A stretch of DNA of 52,323 nucleotides from Planctomycetota bacterium (GTDB lineage: Bacteria; Planctomycetota; Phycisphaerae; WQYP01): the NCBI GenBank assembly GCA_021852275.1, contig JAJZNX010000093.1, positions 1 to 52,323 of the forward strand, in the 5' to 3' direction. The notes under the pieces are model-generated. The model made no database searches and had not been told where the DNA came from. It saw nothing but the letters and a program-made list of their open reading frames with translations. Shown piece by piece: positions 34,401-42,711 of the stretch (position 1 is its first letter; each line of letters opens with the position of its first letter). The position numbers and the translations under genes were made by a program.

Positions 34401-35150
34401 GCTTTTCAGATACAAGTGCCGGGAGTAGCGCAGTCGATCCGGGTCATCGAGCGTCTTGCCCATGCTGATACAGCATAAAACGTCGTGGGCGTCGTAATCT
34501 TTTTCCAGCAGGTAATGATGATCGTTGGTGGCTACCACAGGTGTGCCTGATCGCCGCGCCACTTCCATCAGTTGCGGAATCATCGCTATCTGCGCCGGAT
34601 CATCATGGTTCTGCAATTCTACAAAAAAGTGCTCGCCGAAAATATCCTTGTATTGACCGGCGGCGGCCACTGCAGCCTGACAGTCATTGCGCTCCAGGCA
34701 GGCGGATATCTCCGTGCCGAAATGGCCGTTGATCACCACCAGACCATCGCGGTATTTCGCCAGCGTTTCCTTATCCACCCGCGGGCGGTAATAAAATCCT
34801 TCCAGATAGGCCAGACTGGCAAGTTTCAGCAAGTTCCGGTAGCCCGCCTCATTGCGGGCCAGTACCACCAGGTGATACGCGGCCTCGCTGATACCGTGAG
34901 CTTCTTTGTCAAAACGCGAACCTGGTGCCACGTAAAATTCGCACCCGAGCAGCGGCTTGATACCCGCGGCTCTGGCCGTTTTATAAAATTCCACCAGGCC
35001 AAATAAATTGCCGTGATCGGTCAAGCCCAGAGCTGGCATCTTCATTTCCGCGGCTTTTTCGCACAAGTCGCCTATGGTGGCCCCGCCGTCCAGCAGAGAA
35101 TAATGGCTGTGACCGTGCAGATGTACAAAGGACTGGGAATAATCCGTCAT
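31482..35150 (-). CDS. dnaE: DNA polymerase III alpha subunit
   Basis: The replicative polymerase catalytic subunit, 1222 residues. The PHP domain opens with HLHGHSHYSLLDG. The polymerase active site acidic motif is PDIDIDICQNGRDKV, and the palm/fingers region includes ARGSGVGTLVGY and FRPGPMDLIP. An HhH region and a C-terminal OB fold (VTLEDLSGSVKVLVF) follow. The start at 35150 has GGAGG upstream; extra residues from earlier starts look non-coding. Length and order are standard for DnaE1. Confidence 0.95.
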   Translation of the reverse strand: MTDYSQSFVHLHGHSHYSLLDGGATIGDLCEKAAEMKMPALGLTDHGNLFGLVEFYKTARAAGIKPLLGCEFYVAPGSRFDKEAHGISEAAYHLVVLARNEAGYRNLLKLASLAYLEGFYYRPRVDKETLAKYRDGLVVINGHFGTEISACLERNDCQAAVAAAGQYKDIFGEHFFVELQNHDDPAQIAMIPQLMEVARRSGTPVVATNDHHYLLEKDYDAHDVLCCISMGKTLDDPDRLRYSRHLYLKSPAEMRRIFKDIPEACDATLKIAEMCDVTLDFSKRHAPVYHPPVDDAAGRAPTPNEYLRQLCRRGVVERYGQAVEAINQRLDQELAVIESKGFSSYFLIVWDFCNYARQNKIPVGARGSGVGTLVGYVLGLCNVDPIRYDLLFERFMDPSRSEMPDIDIDICQNGRDKVIDYVRKKYGNVSQIITFSTLGAKAAVKDVGRVLGVPLPEVDKITKLIPTGVNVKLENAMQVSDFKKLYQSDPTVARVIDIARRLEGLCRNAGMHAAGVIVCDKPLDEVVPLYKNGTEVMTQWDGPTCESVGLLKMDFLGLRTLTIIERALDLIEHDYGNGLPARVPMQPDGAALQTAHPALPGRPGRLDIEAVDLADQRVYTQIFQKGRTQAVFQFESPGMRELLIKMKPDRIEDLIAANALFRPGPMDLIPDYCARKHRQKPVPKVHPVMDRILEETYGIMVYQEQVMRIFNQLGGIPLAKAYKVIKAISKKHVEVIASEKVNFIKGASANGVDEKQAGEIFELIEEFGKYGFNKSHSTRYAIIAFQTAYLKTYFPLQFMAAQLTFEMADQSKLTENIDECRFLTRPDGKMGIAVLPPDINSSVADFCVVDGTIRFGLAAVKGVGSKAVESIVAARGDGKGLPIRPFTSIYDFCERVDLRLVNKSVLEALVKCGAFDTLHNNRAAATAAIESAMQSGAAAQDAKRSGQESLFGGGSNSPMPTPVSMKLPTVPEWSQGQKMAFEKASLGFYVSSHPLRDLEELLAGYTTLNSRTIQNADDRREGIIGGLLSKIDTRIARSGRSAGQKWATVTLEDLSGSVKVLVFSGEYQKYVSLLVPETVVFFRGRVDRSREEPNFQCSEVLTVKQVVEKLTREATIRLGAMAVEPGLLSELDAFITSRKGNIPVKLEIMDQSQEPSAKVCIALRRAINVVDLATETGKTFWHQCPVVLRGPGRGMVAERTAASPEAAVDSSRKIFDGDTIPA

Positions 35151-35188
35151 ATTTTGACGCCTCCATGCAGCGCACCGGCAAACTGCGG

Positions 35189-36325
35189 CTAATGGCTCTC
35201 GCCCATCGCCCGCGGATCCAGCCCTGCCTTTACACACCAGTCGCGGTAGGCCTGCGGTGCTATTTCGCTCGGCTTGATTTCACTCCGCCCGCCCCAGAAT
35301 ACGTTGGTATATCGAATCGGTATTCCCATCGCCGCCAGATGGCGATCAATGGCCGCTTTGTGTTCCAGCAGCAGGTTTTTGTCCTTGCCGTGGGCCACAC
35401 CCATAATGTTGACATTGCCGAAATCCGGACCGCCTTCACGCCAGTAGGCATGGGTCATAATGTGGAACCGCCCCACCTGCTGCCCCGTTTCAATTTCCCG
35501 GCCCGCCGGAGCTGCCCAGTGAAAAAGCGCGTTGTATTGTGTAACCCGTTCGCCGGTGGCCAGAGGCTTTACGTGTTCCAGAAACGTTGAAAATCTGCCG
35601 ATCACACCTAGCCGGGACAGTTCTTCAGCCACTTCACAAAAAGTGTTGAAATCCACACCGGCCTGGAGGGCGCGGGGTTGCCATAAATCGCACGATAATT
35701 CCTCCGGGGTAAATTCCCGTTTGAGTGCAACCAAAATTTTCCATTGGAGATCATTGAGTTTCACGATTTCCGTATCCAGCACCTCTGCAGGCACCTCAGC
35801 CATGCTGCCCGGGATCAAACCTTTGCGGCGCACATGGCCCACCCCCAGGGCAAAAAGGCGACAGGCAGGCATTATTTTATACGACGTACCGCCCACCCGA
35901 CCCAGGAGATAATCACAGTGTTTCGCCAGGTCAAAGCCCTGCGGCACTTTCAGCGTGGTCCAAAGCTTGAATTTAGACCCTGCCGTTTCTCCATCGGTGG
36001 AACGTATCACCACATGGCCGGAAAAAGGATCTTCCCGGTACATATATTCAAATGCCGCGTTGAGTTGCTCCGGCGGTATCTGCCACGCCACCAGTGCTCC
36101 CCTGGCTAAATTGGTGGCCAGCAACGTTTGACGGATTCGGCGGATGACTCCTGCACGCAGCATGGCCGACAGACGTTCGATGACGGTTTGAACCGGTACC
36201 CCGCTAAGCGCCGCAATTTTACCCAGCGGATCGCGCTGGAAGCCTTCAATGCGATCCTCTGAAACAGCCAGAATTCCGGCGTTGATCTTATCTTCAATTG
36301 CCACAGGAATACTGGCCAGTTTCAT
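35189..36325 (-). CDS. Fused AsnC-fold protein, siroheme decarboxylase-like (AhbA/AhbB/NirDLGH family)
   Basis: A 378-residue protein built of two similar halves, each with an Lrp/AsnC-type winged helix and an RAM-like domain. The first half holds KIAALSGVPVQTVIERL and the second LQWKILVALKREFTPEEL. RRIRQTLLATNLARGALVAW and FNVNIMGVAHGKD-type segments are typical of siroheme decarboxylases, which act in heme d1 or alternative heme synthesis and are usually two proteins. No other tetrapyrrole gene lies nearby, so a role as a regulator cannot be excluded. The ribosome site is weak. Confidence 0.65.
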   Translation of the reverse strand: MKLASIPVAIEDKINAGILAVSEDRIEGFQRDPLGKIAALSGVPVQTVIERLSAMLRAGVIRRIRQTLLATNLARGALVAWQIPPEQLNAAFEYMYREDPFSGHVVIRSTDGETAGSKFKLWTTLKVPQGFDLAKHCDYLLGRVGGTSYKIMPACRLFALGVGHVRRKGLIPGSMAEVPAEVLDTEIVKLNDLQWKILVALKREFTPEELSCDLWQPRALQAGVDFNTFCEVAEELSRLGVIGRFSTFLEHVKPLATGERVTQYNALFHWAAPAGREIETGQQVGRFHIMTHAYWREGGPDFGNVNIMGVAHGKDKNLLLEHKAAIDRHLAAMGIPIRYTNVFWGGRSEIKPSEIAPQAYRDWCVKAGLDPRAMGESH

Positions 36326-36403
36326 CTGATGGTCTCACATCTTGGAGTTCTTCTCGCGGCCCAAAGTTGCATCCGGGACCGGCCGCACAGGTCCCTCTCC
36401 AGC

Positions 36404-36907
36404 CTAATATCGGGACCCGTCGTGGCGGATATGCACCACCGGCTTGGCTCCATCCGGACCGAGAATATCACCCAGGGTGGCAATGCCGATATACAAATCA
36501 TGGTCGGCTTGCAGATCCACCTTGTGGGAAAAATCGCACCAGAAATAGGCGCACGCATCCAGCAGGATCACCCCTCCATTATCCAGCCGACGCGTGGCCA
36601 GGCCGTCAAACGCTTCCGCACCGCGCAAGGTGTGCCGGGCAAACCGCCGCAGCAGGTTCTTGTCGCCGGCGTGACAGACATTGATGACGAAGCCCCGATT
36701 TTCTTCAATCAACGGCCCAATGGATCGCCCGTTATGCAAGCTGACGCCGATGCACAGCGGCTCAAAACTTAACTGCTGCACAAACGAAACCAGTGTTGCC
36801 GATGCCGCCTCACCGCTGCCTGCGGTTAATACAAAAAGTCCCGTGGCAATTTTTCCCACCGCCTTAAGCAACGGTAAAACAGGGTCAACGGTGCTGTCAA
36901 TAATCAA
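36404..36907 (-). CDS. Flavin reductase-like FMN-binding protein
   Basis: A 167-residue protein starting at TTG, which has GGAGG seven bases upstream. Segments TGLFVLTAGSGEAASATLVSF, split across the FMN site, and LCIGVSLHNGRSIGPLIEENRGFVINV follow the flavin reductase domain pattern. Such proteins reduce flavin or act as oxidoreductases; the substrate is unknown. It lies 78 bp upstream of the siroheme-decarboxylase-like gene in the same direction, so the two may be co-transcribed. Confidence 0.75.
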   Translation of the reverse strand: MIIDSTVDPVLPLLKAVGKIATGLFVLTAGSGEAASATLVSFVQQLSFEPLCIGVSLHNGRSIGPLIEENRGFVINVCHAGDKNLLRRFARHTLRGAEAFDGLATRRLDNGGVILLDACAYFWCDFSHKVDLQADHDLYIGIATLGDILGPDGAKPVVHIRHDGSRY

Positions 36908-37015
36908 AACAAACCTCCGGGCAATATCAGCCGATCAGGCAACGACCTGATTATAGTCCGGGCCTGGTGAAGCCGCCATGCCATGGGCGAACCCGAACGG
37001 ACGGCAAGGATTATG

Positions 37016-37771
37016 TCAGGCCACCGCCCATTCCCGCACACCAAACTCCGGCAAAATACCCTGCAAGTCGGTAATATGCCGGATGACATAATCCGCCACG
37101 CCGCCATCAATTTCCACCGCAGACCGGTTATCCGCAGGTTTCCATATTGCGGTCATCCCCGCACGCTGCGCGCCGCGGATGTCGATCTTGAGTAAATCAC
37201 CGACGAAAACAGCCTCTTCGGGCTGCACCTGCAATTCTTCCAGGGCCATGCGAAAAATTTCGCGATGCGGCTTGCGATAACGCGTAGTGGAAGAATAAAT
37301 GCGAACGGGAAAATATTCGAGCAAACCTTCATCTTTCAGATGTCGGTCCAGGCAGCATGCCGGTGCCAGGGTATTGGAAATAATCGCCAGTTTGATGCCC
37401 TGCCGCCGCAGGTGCCCCAGCACTTCCGACGTGCCGCGGTCCACGTGCGAACGCCGCGCCGCCGGGCCATACCACATCCAGGCCAAGGTGGAATATTCGC
37501 TTTCCGGCACCTGAATATTCAACCGCTTGAGCACCTCCACCATCACCACCATGCAGTCAAAATCCCGCCGGCATATGCGCGACCAGAGAAAACGCCGTTG
37601 AAAAGCCCGCAGATGAGCCTTCGAATACAGCTTGAAATCCGGCAGTGCCACACCCAGCGTTTGCAAATGGCGATAGGAATCTTTCGAACCTTCAGCATAG
37701 AGCGGCTTGAGTCGCAGCTCCCTGAAATTCAGCAATGTGTTGGCCAGATCAAAAAGTACCGCATTTATCAT
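37016..37771 (-). CDS. HAD-superfamily hydrolase with DxAxT motif
   Basis: A 251-residue Rossmann-like protein. Motif I is FDLANTLL: the nucleophile Asp is present, but the second Asp of DxDxT is Ala. IKLAIISNTL is motif II, the Lys in RYRKPHREIF motif III, and VFVGDLLKIDIRGA motif IV. A helical cap lies between residues 15 and 100. A DxA motif occurs in some non-phosphatase HAD enzymes, for example phosphonoacetaldehyde hydrolase, so the reaction is open. The start at 37771 has only a weak ribosome site. Confidence 0.75.
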   Translation of the reverse strand: MINAVLFDLANTLLNFRELRLKPLYAEGSKDSYRHLQTLGVALPDFKLYSKAHLRAFQRRFLWSRICRRDFDCMVVMVEVLKRLNIQVPESEYSTLAWMWYGPAARRSHVDRGTSEVLGHLRRQGIKLAIISNTLAPACCLDRHLKDEGLLEYFPVRIYSSTTRYRKPHREIFRMALEELQVQPEEAVFVGDLLKIDIRGAQRAGMTAIWKPADNRSAVEIDGGVADYVIRHITDLQGILPEFGVREWAVA

Positions 37772-37966
37772 GCCCAAATCTTTCTTTCTTGCCTTCGACC
37801 TTCCCGCTGTCCATTTGCCCGCTACCGGCATCACGAACCGGCCCAATACCGCATGTACCGATTGCTCTCCACATTATGTACCTTAGGGATGCTGCAGTTA
37901 AAAATCAACCCTGCGCGGCCCGTCGAGCCTGGTCAAATTTTGTGCCTGCCACCCTCTGCCGGTCAA

Positions 37967-38134
37967 TAAGGGACCGCGCAAAAATATATTCGTGGTTTAC
38001 GGCGCAGAAATTTTGGCCGCCAGCGAGGCGTGAGTGAGGCGCATACCCCGGCAGTGGGTCTGAAACGAGCGAACAACGAAGCTGGAGGCCAAAAGGGCCA
38101 GCCGGAAAGTGCGAAGTTATTTTTGCCAGGTTCC
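37967..38134 (+). repeat. 168-bp palindromic element, copy C, intergenic
   Basis: Same unit and orientation as copies A and B, with about three substitutions. TAAG lies at its left end and TAAC just after its right end. It fills much of the gap between the HAD gene and gpsA (37772-38349), where I see no gene. Confidence 0.9.
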
Positions 38135-38349
38135 TAACCGCATTTATCCGGGCCGACGATGCCCCATAACCGCGGCATAAGGCCCCGCATTTTGGCACCG
38201 GCGGACAACACGTCCCCGTCTGCAGTCGGCCAGTCCTTCCCACTTTTCCCGCAACTGCAAGTGGATCGCCTCTATGGTAGAATCAAAATATCGCCCCTTT
38301 CCGGTCGGCTCGAAGCCACGGTCCAGGGACAAAACGCAGGTGGAGATTC

Positions 38350-39375
38350 ATGCGGCAAAAGATTGCAATCATCGGTGACGGGGCCATGGGAACCCTGTGT
38401 GCTTGGATTTTGGCGCAGAGCGGACGAGAGACTCTCTTGTGGTGCCGCCACAGCCAGCATGCCGCCGATCTGGCTCAATCCCGCGTGAATATCCGGCATC
38501 TGCCGACCGTGAAACTGCCGGCGTCCGTGGAAGTTACCGGCCAGGACGCTGCCATTTCCCAAGCCGATCTTGTTTTTCTCGCCGTGCCGTCGCAACACAT
38601 CCGTTCGGTGCTTACGCGGCTGGCTACGCATATTCCGGTATCGGCTCCGGTGATCAGCTTGGCCAAAGGCATTGAAAATGACACGCTGTTGCGCCCCACC
38701 GAAATTTGCGCCAGCATCCTCGGTCCGCGTTTGCTGGCCGTCATTTCCGGTCCCAGCATTGCCGATGAAGTGGCCCAGGGCCTGCCTGCCACCGTAGTGG
38801 CGGCGTCTTCCGATGAAGAACTCAGCCGCAAGGTTCAGGACCTCTTGAGTTGCTCCTTCTTGCGGGTGTATCGCAATGCCGATGTTATCGGAGTGGAAAT
38901 TGCCGGTGCCTCCAAAAATATCATCGCCATTGCCGCAGGAATCCTCGATGGTCTGGCCGCAGGGGTTAACGCCAAAGCCTCGCTGGTGACGCGCGGTCTG
39001 GCGGAAATCACCCGGTTGGGTGTAGCCCTGGGAGCTTCGCCCGAAACCTTCAGCGGCTTGGCCGGGCTGGGAGATTTGGTGACTACCTGCTTTTCACCAT
39101 CCAGCCGCAATCGCAGTTTCGGCCAGCGGATTGGTACAGGACTTTCGGTAGAGCAGGCCCGGATAGAAATTTCCGGCGTGGTGGAGGGTTTGCCCACCAC
39201 GCGCAGCGTAGTGGCATTGGCCCGTCGGTACAATGTGGAGATGCCCATCAGCGAAACACTTTATACCGTTTTGTTTGAGAATTGCAGTCCGCGTGAAGGC
39301 ATCAGCATGTTGATGAGTCGCCGGCCCAAGGCCGAGCATCTCCATCAACCTGGAGCCAATCCCGCGTCCGCGTAG
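38350..39375 (+). CDS. gpsA: Glycerol-3-phosphate dehydrogenase [NAD(P)+]
   Basis: Makes sn-glycerol-3-phosphate for phospholipids from dihydroxyacetone phosphate. The N-terminal dinucleotide motif is IIGDGAMGT. VFLAVPSQHIR, SLAKGIE and VISGPSIADEVAQG are the family signatures, and the catalytic Lys lies in AGASKNIIAIAAG. AGLGDLVTTCFS and SRNRSFG follow. GGTGGAG precedes the start. At 341 residues it is normal. A possible -10 box (TAGAAT) lies at 38278-38283. Confidence 0.95.
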   Translation: MRQKIAIIGDGAMGTLCAWILAQSGRETLLWCRHSQHAADLAQSRVNIRHLPTVKLPASVEVTGQDAAISQADLVFLAVPSQHIRSVLTRLATHIPVSAPVISLAKGIENDTLLRPTEICASILGPRLLAVISGPSIADEVAQGLPATVVAASSDEELSRKVQDLLSCSFLRVYRNADVIGVEIAGASKNIIAIAAGILDGLAAGVNAKASLVTRGLAEITRLGVALGASPETFSGLAGLGDLVTTCFSPSSRNRSFGQRIGTGLSVEQARIEISGVVEGLPTTRSVVALARRYNVEMPISETLYTVLFENCSPREGISMLMSRRPKAEHLHQPGANPASA

Positions 39376-39508
39376 CGGGCTGCCGGGCACCGCGTGCCAA
39401 CATCAACAGCGCAGGACAGAATTCCATTTCACTCATAGAATGGAGCAGCGGTGGTTGAGGCCTTGGTCGGTGTGGACCAGCCGCCATGAGTATTTTGGAT
39501 CAGCACTG

Positions 39509-40492
39509 ATGCAGTATGTTAATCTTGGCCATACCGGCCTGAAAGTATCGCGCATTTGCCTGGGTATGATGACTTACGGCAGCAAAAAGTGGAGACCCTG
39601 GGTCTTGGAAGAATCCCAGGGGTTACCATTGATCGCCAAGGCCATGGAAGCAGGCATCAATTTTTTCGATACCGCCGATATTTATTCGCTGGGCGTGAGC
39701 GAAGAAATTCTCGGCCGCGCCGTGAAACAGTCCGGCCGTTCCCGGGAAGAACTGGTCATCGCCACCAAACTCCATGGGCCGATGGGGTCTTCGCCCAATC
39801 AGCGCGGCCTCTCACGCAAGCATATTCACCACGCCATTGACAACAGCCTGCGCCGTCTCAATATGGACTATGTTGATCTTTACCAGATCCATCGCTTCGA
39901 TTCCTCCACACCTATCGAGGAAACCGTCGATGCTTTGAATGATCTGGTGCATGCAGGAAAGGTGCTCTACCTGGGAGCTTCTTCCATGGCTGCATGGCAG
40001 TTCGGTCAATATCTTTACACTGCCGACCGCCTGGGGAAAAATCGTTTCGTATCGATGCAGAACCACTACAATCTCATTTACCGCGAGGAAGAACGGGAAA
40101 TGATGCCGCTGTGCCGGCAGGAAGGCATTGCGGTTATCCCCTGGAGCCCGCTGGCCCGCGGATTTTTAGCCGGCAACCGAAATCTCCGCGACAAGGGTGA
40201 AACCATCCGCGCCAAGACCGATGATTTCGCCCACAAGCTTTATTATCAGGAAACCGATTTTGCTGTGGTGGAGGCCATTACCCAAATTGCCCGCGCCCGC
40301 AACGTATCCAACGCCCAGATAGCCCTGGCATGGTTGTTGGCCCAGCCGGGCGTTACCGCTCCGATCATCGGGGCTTCCACCATGCGACACCTTGAAGAGG
40401 CCGTAGCGGCGGTGGAACTTTCTGTTTCTCCGGAAGAAATTGCAACCTTGGCCAAACCATATCAGCCCCATCCCGTGCTTGGTTTTGCATAA
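39509..40492 (+). CDS. Aldo/keto reductase
   Basis: A 327-residue (beta/alpha)8-barrel NADPH-dependent oxidoreductase. The catalytic tetrad is visible: Asp and Tyr in NFFDTADIYSLG, Lys in IATKLHGP and His in QIHRFD. The cofactor-binding segment near the C-terminus reads GASTMRHLEEAV. SLGVSEEILGRAV and the long loop resemble the YghZ/AKR11-type group. Start at MQYVNLGHTGLKVS, the family's usual beginning. Substrate unknown. Confidence 0.9.
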   Translation: MQYVNLGHTGLKVSRICLGMMTYGSKKWRPWVLEESQGLPLIAKAMEAGINFFDTADIYSLGVSEEILGRAVKQSGRSREELVIATKLHGPMGSSPNQRGLSRKHIHHAIDNSLRRLNMDYVDLYQIHRFDSSTPIEETVDALNDLVHAGKVLYLGASSMAAWQFGQYLYTADRLGKNRFVSMQNHYNLIYREEEREMMPLCRQEGIAVIPWSPLARGFLAGNRNLRDKGETIRAKTDDFAHKLYYQETDFAVVEAITQIARARNVSNAQIALAWLLAQPGVTAPIIGASTMRHLEEAVAAVELSVSPEEIATLAKPYQPHPVLGFA

Positions 40493-40516
40493 ACGCATAT
40501 AATGGTTCCGCCTATG

Positions 40517-40540
40517 AAAAAAAATGGCCGAAAGCGGCCA
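40517..40540 (-). terminator. Intrinsic terminator facing left
   Basis: On the minus strand a 6-bp stem, TGGCCG/CGGCCA, with a 4-base loop, is followed by eight Ts (the A8 run at 40517-40524 on +). It would stop leftward transcription, though both neighbouring genes run right. On the + strand it lacks a T-tract. Confidence 0.45.
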
Positions 40541-40559
40541 GGAAAGCCAATGTGTGAAT

Positions 40560-41696
40560 ATGCCTGATAAAACCATCGCGTCGCCCATTGCCATGAAGGT
40601 ACCACTGCTGGACCTTAAGCCGCAATACGCCGCGTTACGCAATGAAATTTTGCCGGCCATTGAGGCTGTTCTTGACAGCCAGCAACTCATCGGCGGACCG
40701 GCGGTAGGCCAGCTTGAAGCGGCTGTGGCCGCCTATTGTGGCTGTGCCCATGGTGTGGGGGTCAGCAGCGGAACCGACGCCTTATTGTGCGCTCTCATGG
40801 GTCTGGATATCGGCCCGGGTGCGGAGGTAATTACCACCCCCTACACCTTTTTTGCCACGGCGGGTTCCATCATGAGAGCCGGTGCCAAGCCGGTGTTTGT
40901 CGATATTGAACCCAGAACATTTAATATCGATCCCGAGCGTATCTCTGCGGCAGTAACCTCGCACACCAGGGCCATTATGCCGGTGCATCTGTTTGGCCAG
41001 ATGGCAGATATGGACCCCATCATGGCCATTGCGGCCCGCCACGGCCTGGCCGTTATTGAAGATGCGGCCCAGTCCATCGGGGCCAAATATAAAGGCAGAC
41101 CTTCTGGTTCCATCGGTACCGTGGGGGCCTTAAGCTTTTTCCCAACCAAAAACTTGGGCGGTGCCGGCGACGGCGGTATGATGGTTACGTCCGACGCTAC
41201 CTTGGCCCATCGGCTGGCTATTTTGCGAAACCATGGCATGGAACCCAAATATCACTACCAATGGATTGGCGGAAATTTTCGTCTCGATACCCTCCAAGCT
41301 GCTTACCTTTTAGTAAAATTAAAACATCTGGAGGAGTGGTCCGCACGCCGCCGCACTAATGCCGATTTATATCTCCAGCGGCTGGCTGGTTGTAATGGCG
41401 TTACCTGCCCATATACCAGTCCGGCCAACCAGACCATTTTCAATCAATTCGTGATTCGATCACCCCGTCGCGACCAATTGAAAGCCCATTTGGCCGCTCA
41501 TGGGGTCAGTACGGAAATTTACTATCCGTTAAGCCTGCATGAACAACCTTGTTTCAAAAGCCTGGGCTACCGTCGCGGTGATTTTCCCATTTCTGAAGCG
41601 GCCGCAGACCAATCGCTGGCCCTGCCCATTTATCCAGAATTAACCGCAACGCAAATTCACTACGTTGCCGACACGATTTTGGCGTTTTTTAGCTAA
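40560..41696 (+). CDS. DegT/DnrJ/EryC1 family aminotransferase
   Basis: A PLP-dependent sugar aminotransferase, 378 residues from ATG 40560; ATG 40593 ([12 protein letters not shown]) is a good alternative. The PLP lysine lies in [10 protein letters not shown], and the family's [36 protein letters not shown] and [13 protein letters not shown]-type segments are visible. Enzymes of this kind aminate keto sugars for cell-surface polysaccharides; the substrate is unknown. Its TAA stop is also the first three bases of repeat copy D. Confidence 0.92.
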   Translation: MPDKTIASPIAMKVPLLDLKPQYAALRNEILPAIEAVLDSQQLIGGPAVGQLEAAVAAYCGCAHGVGVSSGTDALLCALMGLDIGPGAEVITTPYTFFATAGSIMRAGAKPVFVDIEPRTFNIDPERISAAVTSHTRAIMPVHLFGQMADMDPIMAIAARHGLAVIEDAAQSIGAKYKGRPSGSIGTVGALSFFPTKNLGGAGDGGMMVTSDATLAHRLAILRNHGMEPKYHYQWIGGNFRLDTLQAAYLLVKLKHLEEWSARRRTNADLYLQRLAGCNGVTCPYTSPANQTIFNQFVIRSPRRDQLKAHLAAHGVSTEIYYPLSLHEQPCFKSLGYRRGDFPISEAAADQSLALPIYPELTATQIHYVADTILAFFS

Positions 41697-41861
41697 GGGA
41701 CCGCGCAAAAATAAATTCGTGTTTTACGGCGCAGAAATTTTGGCCGCTGGCGAGGCGTGAGCGAGGCGCATACCCCGGCAGTGGGTCTGGAACGAGCGAA
41801 CAACGAAGCTGGCGGCCAAAAGGGCCAGCCGGAAGGTGCGAAGTTATTTTTGCCCGGTTCC
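41694..41861 (+). repeat. 168-bp palindromic element, copy D, at a gene end
   Basis: It starts exactly at the stop codon TAA of the DegT gene. I count six substitutions against copy B. The right flank is AAAA instead of TAAG. In the inner stem, GCCAGC has become GCTGGC and the partner GGAGGCC has become GGCGGCC, so pairing in RNA is kept by G-U and G-C pairs. It is the oldest-looking copy. Confidence 0.9.
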
Positions 41862-41958
41862 AAAACCGCAATCTCCACTGACATTACCGGCGATAACCTG
41901 ATTCTCTCGGCGCGATCTCATCCAACGTGCCGCCGGCCCGGCACCGGGCAAGCTGTAT

Positions 41959-42477
41959 ATGTACCTGCTCAACCAACGGCTCGGTGCAATGCGCAGCCCC
42001 ATGGCCAAACGGCAGTTGATTCAAACTTCCATCGGCCAAGCCCTCATTGCCGAACAATCGGCAAAAAAGGTAGTGCAGGTGCGGGTGTTTAACGCCGCGC
42101 ATGGCGGAGCCGGGCCGGGGCGAGTGGTGATGGGCTATCCGCCGAAGTATTACCTATGCAAACGGAATTTAGAAACACTACGATTTTTGGCGGTGATGAA
42201 CGACACCGAGGGGTTGACCATAACCGATCTTTGCCGGGATGGGCAGAGGTATTTTGCCGCCTACGGGGCCACGGGGCGGTATTCGGCCAATGTGTTTTAT
42301 AACACGTTGAACCAGCTTTACCTGGTTCACCAGGTGTTGCCAACTCCGGCAGCCAAGGCCGGGATATTGACCCAGGGTAATTGGCTGGGGGACTGGTACG
42401 CGAAAATCATCGCCCAGCCCAGCCCTCTGGATAAACAAATCAAAGCCCGTTGGCAACAGTGGCAATCGCTGCGATAA
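41959..42477 (+). CDS. Hypothetical protein
   Basis: A 172-residue product not recognised. It has AKRQLIQTSIGQALIAEQ, a Tyr-rich PPKYYLCKRNLETLRFLA segment and a helical C-terminus ending in RWQQWQSLR. No signal peptide. The frame is open about 20 codons above the ATG with protein-like sequence (GPAPGKLYM), and no ribosome site is seen, so the gene may have lost its 5' end near repeat copy D. Confidence 0.45.
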   Translation: MYLLNQRLGAMRSPMAKRQLIQTSIGQALIAEQSAKKVVQVRVFNAAHGGAGPGRVVMGYPPKYYLCKRNLETLRFLAVMNDTEGLTITDLCRDGQRYFAAYGATGRYSANVFYNTLNQLYLVHQVLPTPAAKAGILTQGNWLGDWYAKIIAQPSPLDKQIKARWQQWQSLR

Positions 42478-42711
42478 CTGAAGAAAAAGCGGCATGGCAG
42501 AGCGGCGGTCCGCCATCTTGGAAGGTGGTTGCCGCAGTGCCACAACTGAGGCTGCGGCACCCCAGAGGGTCAGCTTTCAGCATCGTACGATTGGTCGGTT
42601 TCGCAGGTACAGTTTAAGACCGCCCAAGCTGACACATTTGGTGCTCCACCCGCGAATAGCTATAGTGATTCCATAAGTCCGAATCAGCCTTCGGCAAGCT
42701 CAGGTGCGACA

